A stretch of 64,000 bases of DNA from Streptomyces marincola (GTDB lineage: Bacteria > Actinomycetota > Actinomycetes > Streptomycetales > Streptomycetaceae). This document shows, piece after piece, positions 34,434 through 42,982 of this stretch; the stretch's first letter is position 1, and every line of letters begins with the position of its first letter. The stretch covers positions 124,001 through 188,000 of the forward strand of contig NZ_CP084541.1 in NCBI RefSeq assembly GCF_020410765.1. The letters run 5' to 3'. The position numbers were made by a program, and so were the translations under genes. The notes beneath the pieces were generated by a model. The model made no database searches. It saw nothing but the letters and a program-made list of their open reading frames with translations, and had not been told where the DNA came from.

Positions 34434-35149
34434 GCACCGCCGTCGCACCGACCGTCCGCATCTGCCTGGCCGACGACCACACCCTGATGCGCGACGGCCT
34501 CAAGGAAGTCCTGTGCACAGCGCCGGGGTTCGCCGTCGTGGGAGAGGCGTCGACCAGTTCGGAGGCCGTGTCGCTCGCGGCCCGCCTGCGCCCCGATGTG
34601 CTGCTGCTCGACGTCGAGATGCCCGGGCCGCACGCCTCCGAGGCGATCCGGCAGATCGCCGACGTCGCGCCCGAGACGTGCGTCCTCGTCCTGACCATGC
34701 ACGACGACCCCGACATGGTGCACGAGATGCTCCAGGCGGGCGCCGCCGGCTACCTGCTGAAGTCCATCCTCCGCGAGGAACTGATCGCCGTCGTCCGCTC
34801 CGTGACGAGCCGGCGCACCAGCAGCGTGGTGCTCGTGGTCTCCCGGCAGACGGCGGCCCAACTGCGCCGCCAGGCCCCGCGCCCGCAGAAGGCGCTGCTC
34901 ACGGAACGCGAGTCGGCGCTCCTGCAATTGGTCGCCGAGGCCATGAGCAACGCGCAGATCGCCAAGCGCATGTTCATCACCGAGGCCACCGTCAAGCGGC
35001 ACCTCACCAACATCTACGCCAAACTCAACGCCGTGTCCCGCGTGGACGCCCTGCGCAAGGCCGGCGCGGCCGGGCTCATCGGTCCCGGTCGCACCGGCCG
35101 CCCCGGGGACCGTGCCACCGTCCCGCGGAGCGACGCCAGGACGAACTGA
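34430..35149 (+). CDS. NarL-family response regulator
   Basis: A 239-residue regulator. The receiver domain (10-130) has the acidic pair in CLADDHTLMRDG, the phosphorylation site D61 in LLLDVEMPG, and the conserved Lys in YLLKSIL. The LuxR-type DNA-binding domain (about 165-225) reads LTERESALLQLVAEAMSNAQ and then KRMFITEATVKRHLTNIYAK. The GTG overlaps the kinase stop by four bases. Together they form a two-component system; divergent glycolipid genes and the methyltransferase genes just downstream are its nearest candidate targets. The C-terminal 20 residues are a charged tail. Confidence 0.95.
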   Translation: MSTAVAPTVRICLADDHTLMRDGLKEVLCTAPGFAVVGEASTSSEAVSLAARLRPDVLLLDVEMPGPHASEAIRQIADVAPETCVLVLTMHDDPDMVHEMLQAGAAGYLLKSILREELIAVVRSVTSRRTSSVVLVVSRQTAAQLRRQAPRPQKALLTERESALLQLVAEAMSNAQIAKRMFITEATVKRHLTNIYAKLNAVSRVDALRKAGAAGLIGPGRTGRPGDRATVPRSDARTN

Positions 35150-35210
35150 CGCGGGGTCCACCCGCCCGCCGCCCGCGCACCGGCTCCCGCGGCCACGGTC
35201 AGGTCGATCC

Positions 35211-36005
35211 TCACCTGACCATGACGTAGGTCTCGCACACGGTCTGCGAGCCGGTGGGCTGGCGGGTGAAGTTGTCGAAGACCTCGATGTCGCGGAAGCC
35301 GGCGCGGGCGCCGAGGCCGACGATCCGCTCCTGCGGCCACGCGTACAGCTGGTGCGTCTCGCTGCGCCGGACGTACACCTGGCTGTTCTCCTCGCGCAGG
35401 TACATCAGGCCGTGCCAGTTGTAGGTGCCTTCGATGGCGGTCCTGGTGATGCTCATGAGCAGGGTGAACGGCCCGTCCTCGATGACCCGGGCGGTCGGGG
35501 TCGTGTACGTGGCCAGCGACTCCGCGTGGTGCTTGGTGTACATGTCGAAGACGAAGGTGCCGCCGGGACGCAGCAGACGGTGCACGTTCTCGAACGTCCG
35601 CAGCAGCGTGACGTCGTTGGGCAGGTGGACGAGCGCTCCGGTGCTGACGACCGCGTCGAACTGCTCCTCAAGCTCGATGGCCGGCAGTTCCGACCTGACG
35701 AGCCGTGCGCGCTCCTGCCCGCGGATCTTCCGTTCGGCCTGCCGCAGTTGGGCCGCCGACCGGTCGAGTCCTGTGACGTCGTAGCCGCGCTGGAGCAGTT
35801 CCCGCAGCAGGAGGCCGCTGCCGCAGCAGAGGTCGAGGACCTTGTCGACCTGTCCGCCGCGCTCCTTCCAGATCTCCTGGACGAAGTCGGCGACCTGGCT
35901 CCGCGGCGCCAGTCGGAACTTGTCGACGCACCACACGTCGGCGGCGTCGTACCCCTCGGGCAGGTAGGAGTAGGGCAGGGAGGGTTCGTGGCCTTGCGCG
36001 AGCAT
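35211..36005 (-). CDS. Class I SAM-dependent methyltransferase, paralogue 1
   Basis: A 264-residue methyltransferase with SAM motif VLDLCCGSGLLLRELLQRGY (about 59-78), acidic GLDRSAAQL, and LLRPGGTFVFDMYT. The C-terminus DNFTRQPTGSQTVCETYVMV is shared almost unchanged with the enzyme at 38.4-39.2 kb. It is one of three paralogues in this island. The end of the gene lies in a short inverted repeat (GGTCAGGT/ACCTGACC, 35197-35220) facing the convergent response regulator. The acceptor is unknown; the lack of other biosynthetic genes leaves the pathway open. Confidence 0.88.
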   Translation of the reverse strand: MLAQGHEPSLPYSYLPEGYDAADVWCVDKFRLAPRSQVADFVQEIWKERGGQVDKVLDLCCGSGLLLRELLQRGYDVTGLDRSAAQLRQAERKIRGQERARLVRSELPAIELEEQFDAVVSTGALVHLPNDVTLLRTFENVHRLLRPGGTFVFDMYTKHHAESLATYTTPTARVIEDGPFTLLMSITRTAIEGTYNWHGLMYLREENSQVYVRRSETHQLYAWPQERIVGLGARAGFRDIEVFDNFTRQPTGSQTVCETYVMVR

Positions 36006-36086
36006 GGATCGCTTCCTCTCGACATACGGCCGCGGCCGGTGGCCGCGGGCGTGGTGGACGGCCGTGCGGCGGGACGACGCCCGGGA

Positions 36087-36911
36087 CTACGCGGACGGCC
36101 CGCCGGGCTTGACCGCCACGTAGGTCTCGTAGAGGGTCTCCGGGCTCCAGGGCCGCCGCTGGTAGTTGTCGAAGACCTCGACCTGCCGGAAGCCCGCCTG
36201 GACCGCCAGGTCGACGGCCCTGTCCCGGGGCCGGGTGTGCACGCGGTGGACCTCGCTGCTCCGGGTGTAGGTCTCCGTGGCGCCGTTGCGCGCGAACTGC
36301 ACGAAGGTCATGTCGTAGGCGTCGGCGACCGCGGGCCGGTGGCAGGAGAGGAAGAACGTGAGACCCCTGCTCTCCACGTTGATGCCGCGCGGCGCGCCCT
36401 CCGTGTACTCGACGAACCGCCGCATGAGCGTCTCGCTGAACAGGTCGAAGACGAACGTGCCACCGGGGCGCAGCACACGGTGCGCGGCCTGGAACGACTG
36501 GAGCAGCACGGTGGAGTTGGGCAGGTAGGTGAACGCGCCTCCGGAGCACACGACGGCGTCGAACTGCTCCTCCAGCGGAATGGCCGGCAGTTCGGCCTCG
36601 ACCAGCCGCGCGTGGGCCGAAGGACCGAGGTGCTGCTCGGCCAGCTTCAACGCGGTCGGGGACGCGTCGACGCCGGTGACGTCGTACCCGTACTCGACCA
36701 GCTCCCGCAGCAGCAGGCCGGTGCCGCAGCAGAGGTCGAGCACCTTGGCCACCGGCTCGCCCTGCTGCTCCCAGATCCGCCGCAGGAACTCCGCGACCTG
36801 CTCCCGCGGCGCCTCGTGCCAGTCGGTGAGAAACCACGAGGCGATGACATCGTAATTCCCGGCCATCGTGTCGCGGGGAGTGACGGATTCAGTGGCTGCC
36901 TGCGGCTCCAT
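36087..36911 (-). CDS. Class I SAM-dependent methyltransferase, paralogue 2
   Basis: A 274-residue methyltransferase with SAM motif VLDLCCGTGLLLRELVEYGY, GVDASPTAL and LRPGGTFVFDLFSE. It ends DNYQRRPWSPETLYETYVAV, a diverged version of the ending in the two other paralogues. It starts at an ATG divergent from the O-methyltransferase gene and is followed after 81 bases by paralogue 1 on the same strand, forming a two-gene unit. Substrate unknown. Confidence 0.88.
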   Translation of the reverse strand: MEPQAATESVTPRDTMAGNYDVIASWFLTDWHEAPREQVAEFLRRIWEQQGEPVAKVLDLCCGTGLLLRELVEYGYDVTGVDASPTALKLAEQHLGPSAHARLVEAELPAIPLEEQFDAVVCSGGAFTYLPNSTVLLQSFQAAHRVLRPGGTFVFDLFSETLMRRFVEYTEGAPRGINVESRGLTFFLSCHRPAVADAYDMTFVQFARNGATETYTRSSEVHRVHTRPRDRAVDLAVQAGFRQVEVFDNYQRRPWSPETLYETYVAVKPGGPSA

Positions 36912-37275
36912 GATGCGCTTCCTTTCACGTGACTGCGGCCTGCCGAGGAATTACCGTGCGATGTGCGAGAGCCGATGAAAAAGGCGGTCTGCGAAAGAGC
37001 TGAGCGAAACAACCGAAGGGAAGCCGCGTCGGAGCGGACGGCTTCGCGGCCACGCACGGATGATGAACTTTCCGTCCCGGCCACCGCCCATGCGAGGTCC
37101 AGGAGTGGTCCACTCATGTGGGTGATAACCCCACGTCAGCGGGGCGCCTTACCGGAATGCCAAACCAGCCCGCGCGCGTAGTTCCGCAGCGCCCCCGCGC
37201 GGGTCGGCCGGCAATGGGAAATGCCGTGCCCGACCGATGGTTTGCACTTCCGCGGCCTGGCGCAGGCTAGCCCAT
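36912..37275. promoter_or_regulatory. Divergent promoter region of the methyltransferase island
   Basis: About 360 bases between divergent methyltransferase genes, locally AT-richer near 36940-37020 and 37205-37250. It holds an odd-length perfect palindrome GAGTGG-T-CCACTC (37103-37115) and, right after, GTGGG..CCCAC (37118-37134). These are plausible regulator sites, perhaps for the neighbouring response regulator. No convincing gene. Confidence 0.4.
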
Positions 37276-38307
37276 GTGGAACACACCGGGCTTCTCGCCG
37301 CCCCGCCGGGGGCCGGCTTCGCCGACATCTCGCGCCTGGCCGATTCCTACTCCTGCGCCCAGGCGTTGCTGAGCGCTTTGGAACTCGACCTTTTCACCGT
37401 CCTGGACACCGGCCCCGCCTCTGAGAAGGAGATCCGCTCGGCGCTCGGCCTGCACGGTCGCGGACTGCGCCAGTGGCTCGACCTGCTCGTGCCCCTGGGC
37501 CTGCTGGAGCGGGACGGCGACCGGTACGGCAACACGCCTCAGGCGGCCCTGCACCTGGCCCGTTCCGGCCGGCAGTACCTGGGGGACTTCATCCTGAAGG
37601 CCATGGTCCCCTCACTCGGCAACCTCTCCACCGCCCTGCGCACGGGACAGTCGCAGGTTCCCGGAGGCGGCATGGCGGCCGTCGCCGACGATCCCGCACT
37701 GCTCAGATCCTCCATGGCCGCGATGGACATGCTGACGGGCGACATCGTGCCCTCGCTGCTCGCCGCCTACGAGGACTGGGACGACCACCGGACGCTGCTC
37801 GACCTCGGCGGCGGGCGCGGAAGCGTGGCCGCCGGCCTCGTGGCCGCCCGCCCTCACCTCGACGCCGTCGTTCTCGACCTGCCGTTCATGGCCCCCTTGT
37901 TCGAGGAGACCATGGCCGCGAGAGGGGCGGCCAAGGTGCCGGCCTTCCGCCCCGGCGACTTCTTCACCGATCCGCTTCCGAGGGCGGACATCGTCCTGCT
38001 GGGCAACGTCCTGCTCGACTGGGAGGCCGAACAGCGGCGGTCCCTCGTGCGCAGGGCGTACCTGAGCACCAACCCCGGCGGCGCCCTCATCGTGTACGAC
38101 CACAGGCTCCGCGGCGCCGGCCCGGGCGGCCGGGAGACGCTGACGCTGAACCTGCTCACGCTGGCCATGTGCGGTGTGTCGGACTACACGCTCGACGAAC
38201 TGCACGCGGACGCGAGGGCGGCGGGCTACGACGCCGTCGAGCACCGGTCCCCCGGCTCGCCGCCGCGCCCCGTCGTCGTCTGCCGCAGGTCCGCGCGGCC
38301 CGTGTGA
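37276..38307 (+). CDS. Methyltransf_2-family O-methyltransferase with altered catalytic site
   Basis: A 343-residue protein with an N-terminal winged-helix dimerisation domain (about 15-90; ISRLADSYSCAQALLSALEL, LGLLERDGDRYGNT) and a SAM domain with LLDLGGGRGSVAAGL and FRPGDFFTDPLP. Plant-type and actinobacterial O-methyltransferases have a catalytic His in an LHxWxD-like motif; here the segment reads NVLLDWEAEQ, with Leu at that position. It may still bind SAM but use another base, or be a non-methylating member. The GTG at 37276 is chosen over an ATG at 37237; neither has a strong ribosome-binding site. Confidence 0.8.
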   Translation: MEHTGLLAAPPGAGFADISRLADSYSCAQALLSALELDLFTVLDTGPASEKEIRSALGLHGRGLRQWLDLLVPLGLLERDGDRYGNTPQAALHLARSGRQYLGDFILKAMVPSLGNLSTALRTGQSQVPGGGMAAVADDPALLRSSMAAMDMLTGDIVPSLLAAYEDWDDHRTLLDLGGGRGSVAAGLVAARPHLDAVVLDLPFMAPLFEETMAARGAAKVPAFRPGDFFTDPLPRADIVLLGNVLLDWEAEQRRSLVRRAYLSTNPGGALIVYDHRLRGAGPGGRETLTLNLLTLAMCGVSDYTLDELHADARAAGYDAVEHRSPGSPPRPVVVCRRSARPV

Positions 38308-38423
38308 GGGGCGGCCCCGGGCCGAGGAGACCGGCAGGCCCCCGAGGGCCGTCGGACCGGCACCTCGGCGCGGCGCCCCCATGACATCCCCGACCGCCGA
38401 CTCGCACGAGAAAGGGCTGATCC

Positions 38424-39230
38424 ATGAGCACACACACCTCGGACCCGGTCGCTCCCTACGCGCACACCTCTCAGCACCACGACGCGACCGAGGACTGGGT
38501 GCGCCGCGACTGGCAGGAGCCTTCCCAGCTACAGAAGGCGGATTTCATCGAGGAGATCTGGTCGGAGGGTGACGCGCCGGTGAACGAGGCGCTCGACCTC
38601 TGCTGCGGTACGGGCCTGACGCTCGTGGCCATGACACAGCGGGGGTACCGCGTCACGGGGCTCGACCGGTCCCCGGCCATGCTGGAGCAGGCCGCGCGGA
38701 AACTTGAGCCGGAGGACCGGGAGCGGCTCGTCCTGGCCACCCTGCCGGACATCCCGCTCCGCAAGGAGTTCGACGCCGCCTACTCCACGGGTGGAGCGTT
38801 GAACTACCTGCCCAACGACACGTCGCTGCTGCGGACTTTCGAGGCCGTGCACCGCGTGTTGCGCCCCGGCGGCACGTTCGTCTTCGACCTCTACACCGAC
38901 GCGCTCCTGGCGCGTCAGGTCGAGCAGACGACGCCCGCCACGCGCGCCATCGAACTGGGCGAGGGTTGCACGTTTCTCTTCACCTGCCGCCGCTCGGCGA
39001 CCAGCGGCTTCTACGACATGACGATGGTGCGGTATGTGCGCGACGACGCCACCGGAACGTACGCCAGGAGCAGCGAGGAGCACCGGTTGTTCACGCCCGA
39101 TCAGGGGATGGTCCGCGGCCTGGTGGCCCAGGCCGGGTTCGGGGGGATCAAGGTCTTCGACAACTACACGCGCCAGCCGACCGGTTCGCAGACGCTCCAC
39201 GAGACGTACACCATGGTCAAGCCCGGCTGA
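38424..39230 (+). CDS. Class I SAM-dependent methyltransferase, paralogue 3
   Basis: A 268-residue methyltransferase with SAM motif ALDLCCGTGLTLVAMTQRGY, GLDRSPAMLEQAARKL and VLRPGGTFVFDLYTD. It ends DNYTRQPTGSQTLHETYTMV, nearly the same as paralogue 1, and also shares LPNDTSLLRTFEAVHRVLRP with it. It lies 116 bases after the O-methyltransferase on the same strand. Three copies of one unusual methyltransferase in 4 kb suggest stepwise methylation of one product or recent duplication. Confidence 0.88.
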   Translation: MSTHTSDPVAPYAHTSQHHDATEDWVRRDWQEPSQLQKADFIEEIWSEGDAPVNEALDLCCGTGLTLVAMTQRGYRVTGLDRSPAMLEQAARKLEPEDRERLVLATLPDIPLRKEFDAAYSTGGALNYLPNDTSLLRTFEAVHRVLRPGGTFVFDLYTDALLARQVEQTTPATRAIELGEGCTFLFTCRRSATSGFYDMTMVRYVRDDATGTYARSSEEHRLFTPDQGMVRGLVAQAGFGGIKVFDNYTRQPTGSQTLHETYTMVKPG

Positions 39231-39256
39231 GCCCGCTCATCGGAGCGGACGGGCTC
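39229..39256. terminator. Bidirectional hairpin overlapping two stop codons
   Basis: Stem GAGCCCG/CGGGCTC, extended by CTC/GAG with a bulge, covers the stop codons of the convergent methyltransferase and APH-like genes, which are only six bases apart. Confidence 0.5.
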
Positions 39257-40247
39257 CCCGGCGCATGCGCCGGTCGATCTCGATGACCGCCGCACGGTAG
39301 GTGCGGGCCACCTCGCGCAGGGCGTCGCGCAGTCCCGCCAGGTCCTGCGGGGTCTCGGCGGCGCCGTCCAGCGCCCGGGTGACGCGCACGAGGAAGGTCG
39401 CGGCGTTCAGGCCGGTGAACAGCGGCAGGTGTGCGAGGTCCTCCTCGCCGAGCGGACGCACGTCGCGGTATCCGGCGAGGAAGGCGTCGTACCGCTCCCG
39501 GTGCCGGGGTTCGGGCCGGCCCGTGTCGTCGGTCAGCTCGCGCAGGGCGGAGACGATGTCGGCGCCGTACCAGGACACGCCGGCCTCGTCGAAGTCGTAG
39601 GCGACGGGGGTGTCTCCGCGCCAGGTCATGTTGTCCAGTTCGAAGTCGCCGTGGATGACGCCCAGGCGACCCGGGTCGCGCGGCAGGCCGTCCATGAGCG
39701 CGGCGAGCCCGGCCGCCGCCTCGATGAGCGCGGTGTCACCGGCGAAGAGCCTCGGGACCAGCCGGATCTCCCGGAAGCGGTCGGGCAGTCCGGTGCCGAG
39801 TCCCGCGGCATGGGCGTGCAGGCGGGCCAGCGCCCGGCCCCAATGCCGCGCCCTGGTCGGCGTGAGTGCCGAGACCTCGGTCCGCTCGCCTCGGGCCGCC
39901 TCGACCACCATGGCGTGCATGGCACCGAGAGCGGTGTCCACGGTCTCGGTCAGGGCGCCGGAGGCGGAGGGCACCGGCCGCACCACCGCCGCGCCCCTGT
40001 CGTGCAGCCGCGCCATCAGCCCGGCCACGGCGGCCACGGCGGCCGGGCCGCGACACGTGTCGGGTATGAAGCGCAGGTAGCGCTGGTCGTCGCCCGGCAG
40101 CACGAAGACATGGCAGGCGCTGGAGCGCAGCCACTTGGCGGTGCCGGGGGGACGCCCCCAGGCGGCGGCGACCTGGTCGGCGACGGGGCTCACCCACGCG
40201 TCGGTCACCGTGCGCTTCAGGCGGTCGATGTCGGTCAGGGGCATCAT
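39237..40247 (-). CDS. APH-family phosphotransferase
   Basis: A 336-residue kinase-fold protein of the aminoglycoside phosphotransferase/choline kinase family. The catalytic loop is VIHGDFELDNM and the metal-binding segment VAYDFDEAG. The N-terminal lobe is about residues 30-110. Substrates in this family range from aminoglycosides and homoserine to proteins; the YDFDEAGVSWYGADIVSAL form resembles the SrkA/YihE and homoserine-kinase-like branch rather than a resistance enzyme. Two adjacent ATGs (40247, 40244) are possible starts, with no clear ribosome-binding site. It converges on the methyltransferase gene. Confidence 0.85.
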   Translation of the reverse strand: MMPLTDIDRLKRTVTDAWVSPVADQVAAAWGRPPGTAKWLRSSACHVFVLPGDDQRYLRFIPDTCRGPAAVAAVAGLMARLHDRGAAVVRPVPSASGALTETVDTALGAMHAMVVEAARGERTEVSALTPTRARHWGRALARLHAHAAGLGTGLPDRFREIRLVPRLFAGDTALIEAAAGLAALMDGLPRDPGRLGVIHGDFELDNMTWRGDTPVAYDFDEAGVSWYGADIVSALRELTDDTGRPEPRHRERYDAFLAGYRDVRPLGEEDLAHLPLFTGLNAATFLVRVTRALDGAAETPQDLAGLRDALREVARTYRAAVIEIDRRMRRGARPLR

Positions 40248-40437
40248 GGCGAGCCATGATCCGCCGGTGCCGCCCACGGCGGCAACCGTTTTCCCGCGCC
40301 GGCGCCCGCCACGCCGTCGCCCGCCGCGCCGTCGCGCGTCGCGCCGGGGCGCGCCCGGCCGCCCCTGGGGCGCCGCGGCTACGGTGAGGGGGATGCCCTG
40401 ACCGCCAGGTCGCACCCGCCCACCGAGGAGCCCGTAC

Positions 40438-41439
40438 GTGTCGCAGTCGTCCGGCCTGGTCGCGGGCATGGAACGCCACCAGGTCAGCGTCTACTTGGGC
40501 GCCCTCGCGGCCGGCGGGCTGGCCGGCTGGGCCGCACCCGGCGCCGGGCCGGGCCTTGAGCACGTGATCAACCCCGTGCTCGCCGCCCTGCTGTACGTCA
40601 CGTTCCTGCAAGTACCGGCCTCGCGGCTGCTCCGTTCCCTGCGGGCGGGCCGGTTCCTCGGCGCCGCGCTGCTGGTCAACTTCGCGGTGGTGCCGCTGGT
40701 GGTCGCGGCGATGTTCGCCTTCCTGCCCGACGACCGGGCCGTGCGCATGGGTGCGCTGCTGGTGCTGCTGGCCCCGTGCGTCGACTACGTGATCGTCTTC
40801 AGCGGGCTCGCCGGCGGCAGCAGCCGCCGGCTGCTGGCCGCGACACCGCTGCTGCTGATCGCCCAGATGGTGCTGCTGCCGGTCTTCCTGCTGCTGTTCC
40901 TTGGCTCCGGTCTGACCGACATCGTCGAGACGGGACCGTTCGTCGAGGCGTTCGTCGTCCTGATCGCCATCCCGCTCTGCCTGGCCTGGCTCACCCAGGC
41001 GTGGGCCGCCCGCCGCCGGGCCGGGCGGCGGGCCGCCGACGCCGCGGGAACGGCCATGGTGCCGCTGATGGCGGCCACCCTGCTGACGGTGGTGGCCTCC
41101 CAGGTCCCCAAGCTCGACGGCAACCTCGGCGACGTGGCCCGCGTCGTGCCGTTCTACGTCCTGTTCCTCGTCGTGATGGCCTTCGCCGGGCTCGCCGTCG
41201 CCCGCCTCTTCCGGCTCGACGTGCCCGCCGGCCGCGCCATCGTCTTCTCCGGCGCGACCCGCAACTCCCTCGTCGTCCTGCCCCTGGCCCTGGCCCTGCC
41301 CGACGACCTGGCCGTCGCGGCGGTGGTCATCGTCGCCCAGACCCTGGTCGAGGTCGTCGGCATGGTGGTCTACGTCCGCGCCGTACCGCGCCTGCTGCCT
41401 CTCCGCGACCCGCTCCCCGCACCCGGCGCGGACGCCTAG
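40438..41439 (+). CDS. ACR3/bile acid:sodium symporter (BASS) superfamily transporter
   Basis: A 333-residue membrane protein with about ten helices. The segment VLLAPCVDYVIVFSGLAGG corresponds to the ACR3 arsenite-efflux motif with its conserved cysteine, and SGATRNSLVVLPLALALP corresponds to the RNxxL segment in the tenth helix region. The GTG start has GAGGAG eight bases upstream. No ars regulator or reductase is adjacent, so arsenite efflux is only one possibility; many actinobacterial members of this group have no assigned substrate. Confidence 0.8.
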   Translation: MSQSSGLVAGMERHQVSVYLGALAAGGLAGWAAPGAGPGLEHVINPVLAALLYVTFLQVPASRLLRSLRAGRFLGAALLVNFAVVPLVVAAMFAFLPDDRAVRMGALLVLLAPCVDYVIVFSGLAGGSSRRLLAATPLLLIAQMVLLPVFLLLFLGSGLTDIVETGPFVEAFVVLIAIPLCLAWLTQAWAARRRAGRRAADAAGTAMVPLMAATLLTVVASQVPKLDGNLGDVARVVPFYVLFLVVMAFAGLAVARLFRLDVPAGRAIVFSGATRNSLVVLPLALALPDDLAVAAVVIVAQTLVEVVGMVVYVRAVPRLLPLRDPLPAPGADA

Positions 41440-41604
41440 CACCGGCCGCACGTTCCCGGGAGGTCACAGCGGTTCGGCGCTGTGCAACAGACGTCAACGA
41501 TCCGTCCCGAGTGGGCAACAGGGCCGGGGCCGCAGAACCGGTGCGCCGCCGCGCCGCGTGTCGTGGGGCAGGTACGAGAACACCGCGAACGAAGGAAAGC
41601 CCCT

Positions 41605-42348
41605 GTGACGTCTGTCAACCGCACTCGCCGCACCGGTACGCTCGCCGCCGTCGGTCTCATGACCGCCGCCGGCCTGTTCCTGACCGCGTGCAACGAAGAC
41701 GAGGTCGCCGGCCCGGGGAACGGCCCGGGCTCCGGCGGCACGTCCGGTTCCGGCAGCGGTTCCGAGGGCGGTTCCGGCTCCGAGGGCGGCTCCGGCTCCG
41801 AAGCCGGTCCGGGCCGGGAAGAGGGAGAGGTCATCCCGGAGGGCGAGGGCTTCACCGGTGCGCTCACCGGCACGCTGAGCCATCTGGCGCCGGGCGAACT
41901 GATGGTCGGTGACCAGGCGTTCCACATCGCCGAGGACACGGAGGTCGTGGGGGGCGCGTTCTGCGCCGACCCGGAGGTCCCGGACAGCACGTGCACCACC
42001 GACCAGCTGGAGCAGGCCGCGCTGAACGGCGACATGACCGTGCTCGTCCAGATCAGGGACGGAGTCGCGGTGCGGGTCGACGGCCCCGGCGTCGACGGCC
42101 CCGTCAGCGGCTGGGAGGTCTCGGCGACCGGCCCGGTGTCGTTCGTGGGCGAGGGAGTGCTGGAGATCGAGGACCGCCACTTCCTCGTCACGGAGGAGAC
42201 GCGGATCATGGGCAGCGACAACTGCGGCACTTACGACATCGAGCAGACGGACTGCACCGCCGAGATCCTCCAGGAGGTCGTGCAGGGGGGCGAGCTGTCC
42301 GCCACCGCGACCATCGTGGACGGCACCGCCCAGCAGATCGAGTGGTGA
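41605..42348 (+). CDS. Lipoprotein with duplicated DUF5666-like domain
   Basis: A 247-residue lipoprotein. The signal peptide ends in the lipobox LFLTAC (Cys about residue 29). It is followed by a Gly/Ser/Glu linker made of repeated SGSEGG units (about 38-68), which span the wall. Two related domains of about 75 residues follow; each has a beta-rich start (GELMVGDQAFHIAEDTEV and VLEIEDRHFLVTEETRI), a pair of cysteines and a final basic-free strand (IRDGVAVRVDG and IVDGTAQQIEW). The GTG start has GAAGGA upstream. The function is unknown. Confidence 0.8.
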   Translation: MTSVNRTRRTGTLAAVGLMTAAGLFLTACNEDEVAGPGNGPGSGGTSGSGSGSEGGSGSEGGSGSEAGPGREEGEVIPEGEGFTGALTGTLSHLAPGELMVGDQAFHIAEDTEVVGGAFCADPEVPDSTCTTDQLEQAALNGDMTVLVQIRDGVAVRVDGPGVDGPVSGWEVSATGPVSFVGEGVLEIEDRHFLVTEETRIMGSDNCGTYDIEQTDCTAEILQEVVQGGELSATATIVDGTAQQIEW

Positions 42349-42375
42349 CGGGGGTTTCCGGTTCCTGAGGGCCCT

Positions 42376-42409
42376 CCGGGAGCCCGCCGGTCCACCGGCG
42401 GGCTCCCGG
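42376..42409 (+). terminator. Strong intrinsic-type hairpin after the lipoprotein
   Basis: A 16-bp perfect stem (CCGGGAGCCCGCCGGT and its complement) with a two-base loop follows the lipoprotein stop by about 28 bases. Confidence 0.8.
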
Positions 42410-42470
42410 GGTGGGGACGGGCATCCGTTCCCCGGGCCGCCGGTGCGGCGATCGTGCGCGCACGCGTTAT

Positions 42471-42496
42471 CACAGCGCTGTTATATTAGCGCTGTG
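42471..42496 (+). promoter_or_regulatory. Operator and leaderless promoter of the MarR gene
   Basis: A perfect inverted repeat CACAGCGCT-N8-AGCGCTGTG. Its spacer contains TATATT (42482-42487), a -10 hexamer that ends six bases before the GTG start, so transcription would begin at the start codon. The right arm overlaps the start codon. A MarR dimer bound here would shut its own operon. Confidence 0.7.
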
Positions 42497-42982
42497 ACAC
42501 TTCCGGATCCCACGACACGGCCCGACCCCTGGCACACGCTGCACGAGCTCCTGGCCGCCATGGACGCCGAGATCGAGCAGGTCTACGTGGAGCGCGGCAT
42601 CGAGGGGGTCCGGCCGCGGTTCGCCTATCCGCTCATCCGGCTCGCCCACGCGGGGCCCCTGACCATTCGCGAGCTCGCGGAGTCCTTGGACCGCTCGCAT
42701 TCCGCGACCAGCCAGACCGTCGCCGCCATGCGCAAGGAGGGTCTGGTCACCTCGGAGCCGGGCCCCGACGCCCGCACCCGGCGGATCGACCTGACCGCGC
42801 GCGGGCGGTCGCTCGTGCCGTTCCTTGAGGCCGAGTGGCGTGCCACCCACGCGACGGTCGCCGAGCTGGACGGCGAGATCCCGTACCCGATGACCGCCGT
42901 CGTCGAGGACGTGCGGCGGGCGCTGGAACGGCGGTCGATGCGGCAGCGCATCCGCCGCCATCTCGTCGAGCCGCCGCGATGA
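42494..42982 (+). CDS. MarR-family transcriptional regulator
   Basis: A 162-residue winged-helix regulator: dimerisation helices at both ends and the DNA-binding core PLTIRELAESLDRSHSATSQ followed by MRKEGLVTSEPGPDARTRRI (recognition helix and wing). The GTG at 42494 fits a leaderless mRNA from the TATATT box upstream, and no ribosome-binding site is present. Its stop overlaps the ATG of an MFS exporter by four bases, so the pair forms a typical MarR-efflux operon, probably autorepressed and induced by the exported compound. Confidence 0.9.
   Translation: MTLPDPTTRPDPWHTLHELLAAMDAEIEQVYVERGIEGVRPRFAYPLIRLAHAGPLTIRELAESLDRSHSATSQTVAAMRKEGLVTSEPGPDARTRRIDLTARGRSLVPFLEAEWRATHATVAELDGEIPYPMTAVVEDVRRALERRSMRQRIRRHLVEPPR

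Noticed and set aside
36963..37181. 72-codon plus-strand frame in the methyltransferase intergenic region
   Set aside because: No ribosome-binding site, and the composition does not look like protein; the region reads better as a divergent promoter.
39237..40247. Aminoglycoside resistance gene
   Set aside because: The catalytic loop fits the APH superfamily, but the rest resembles general small-molecule or protein kinases and there is no resistance context.
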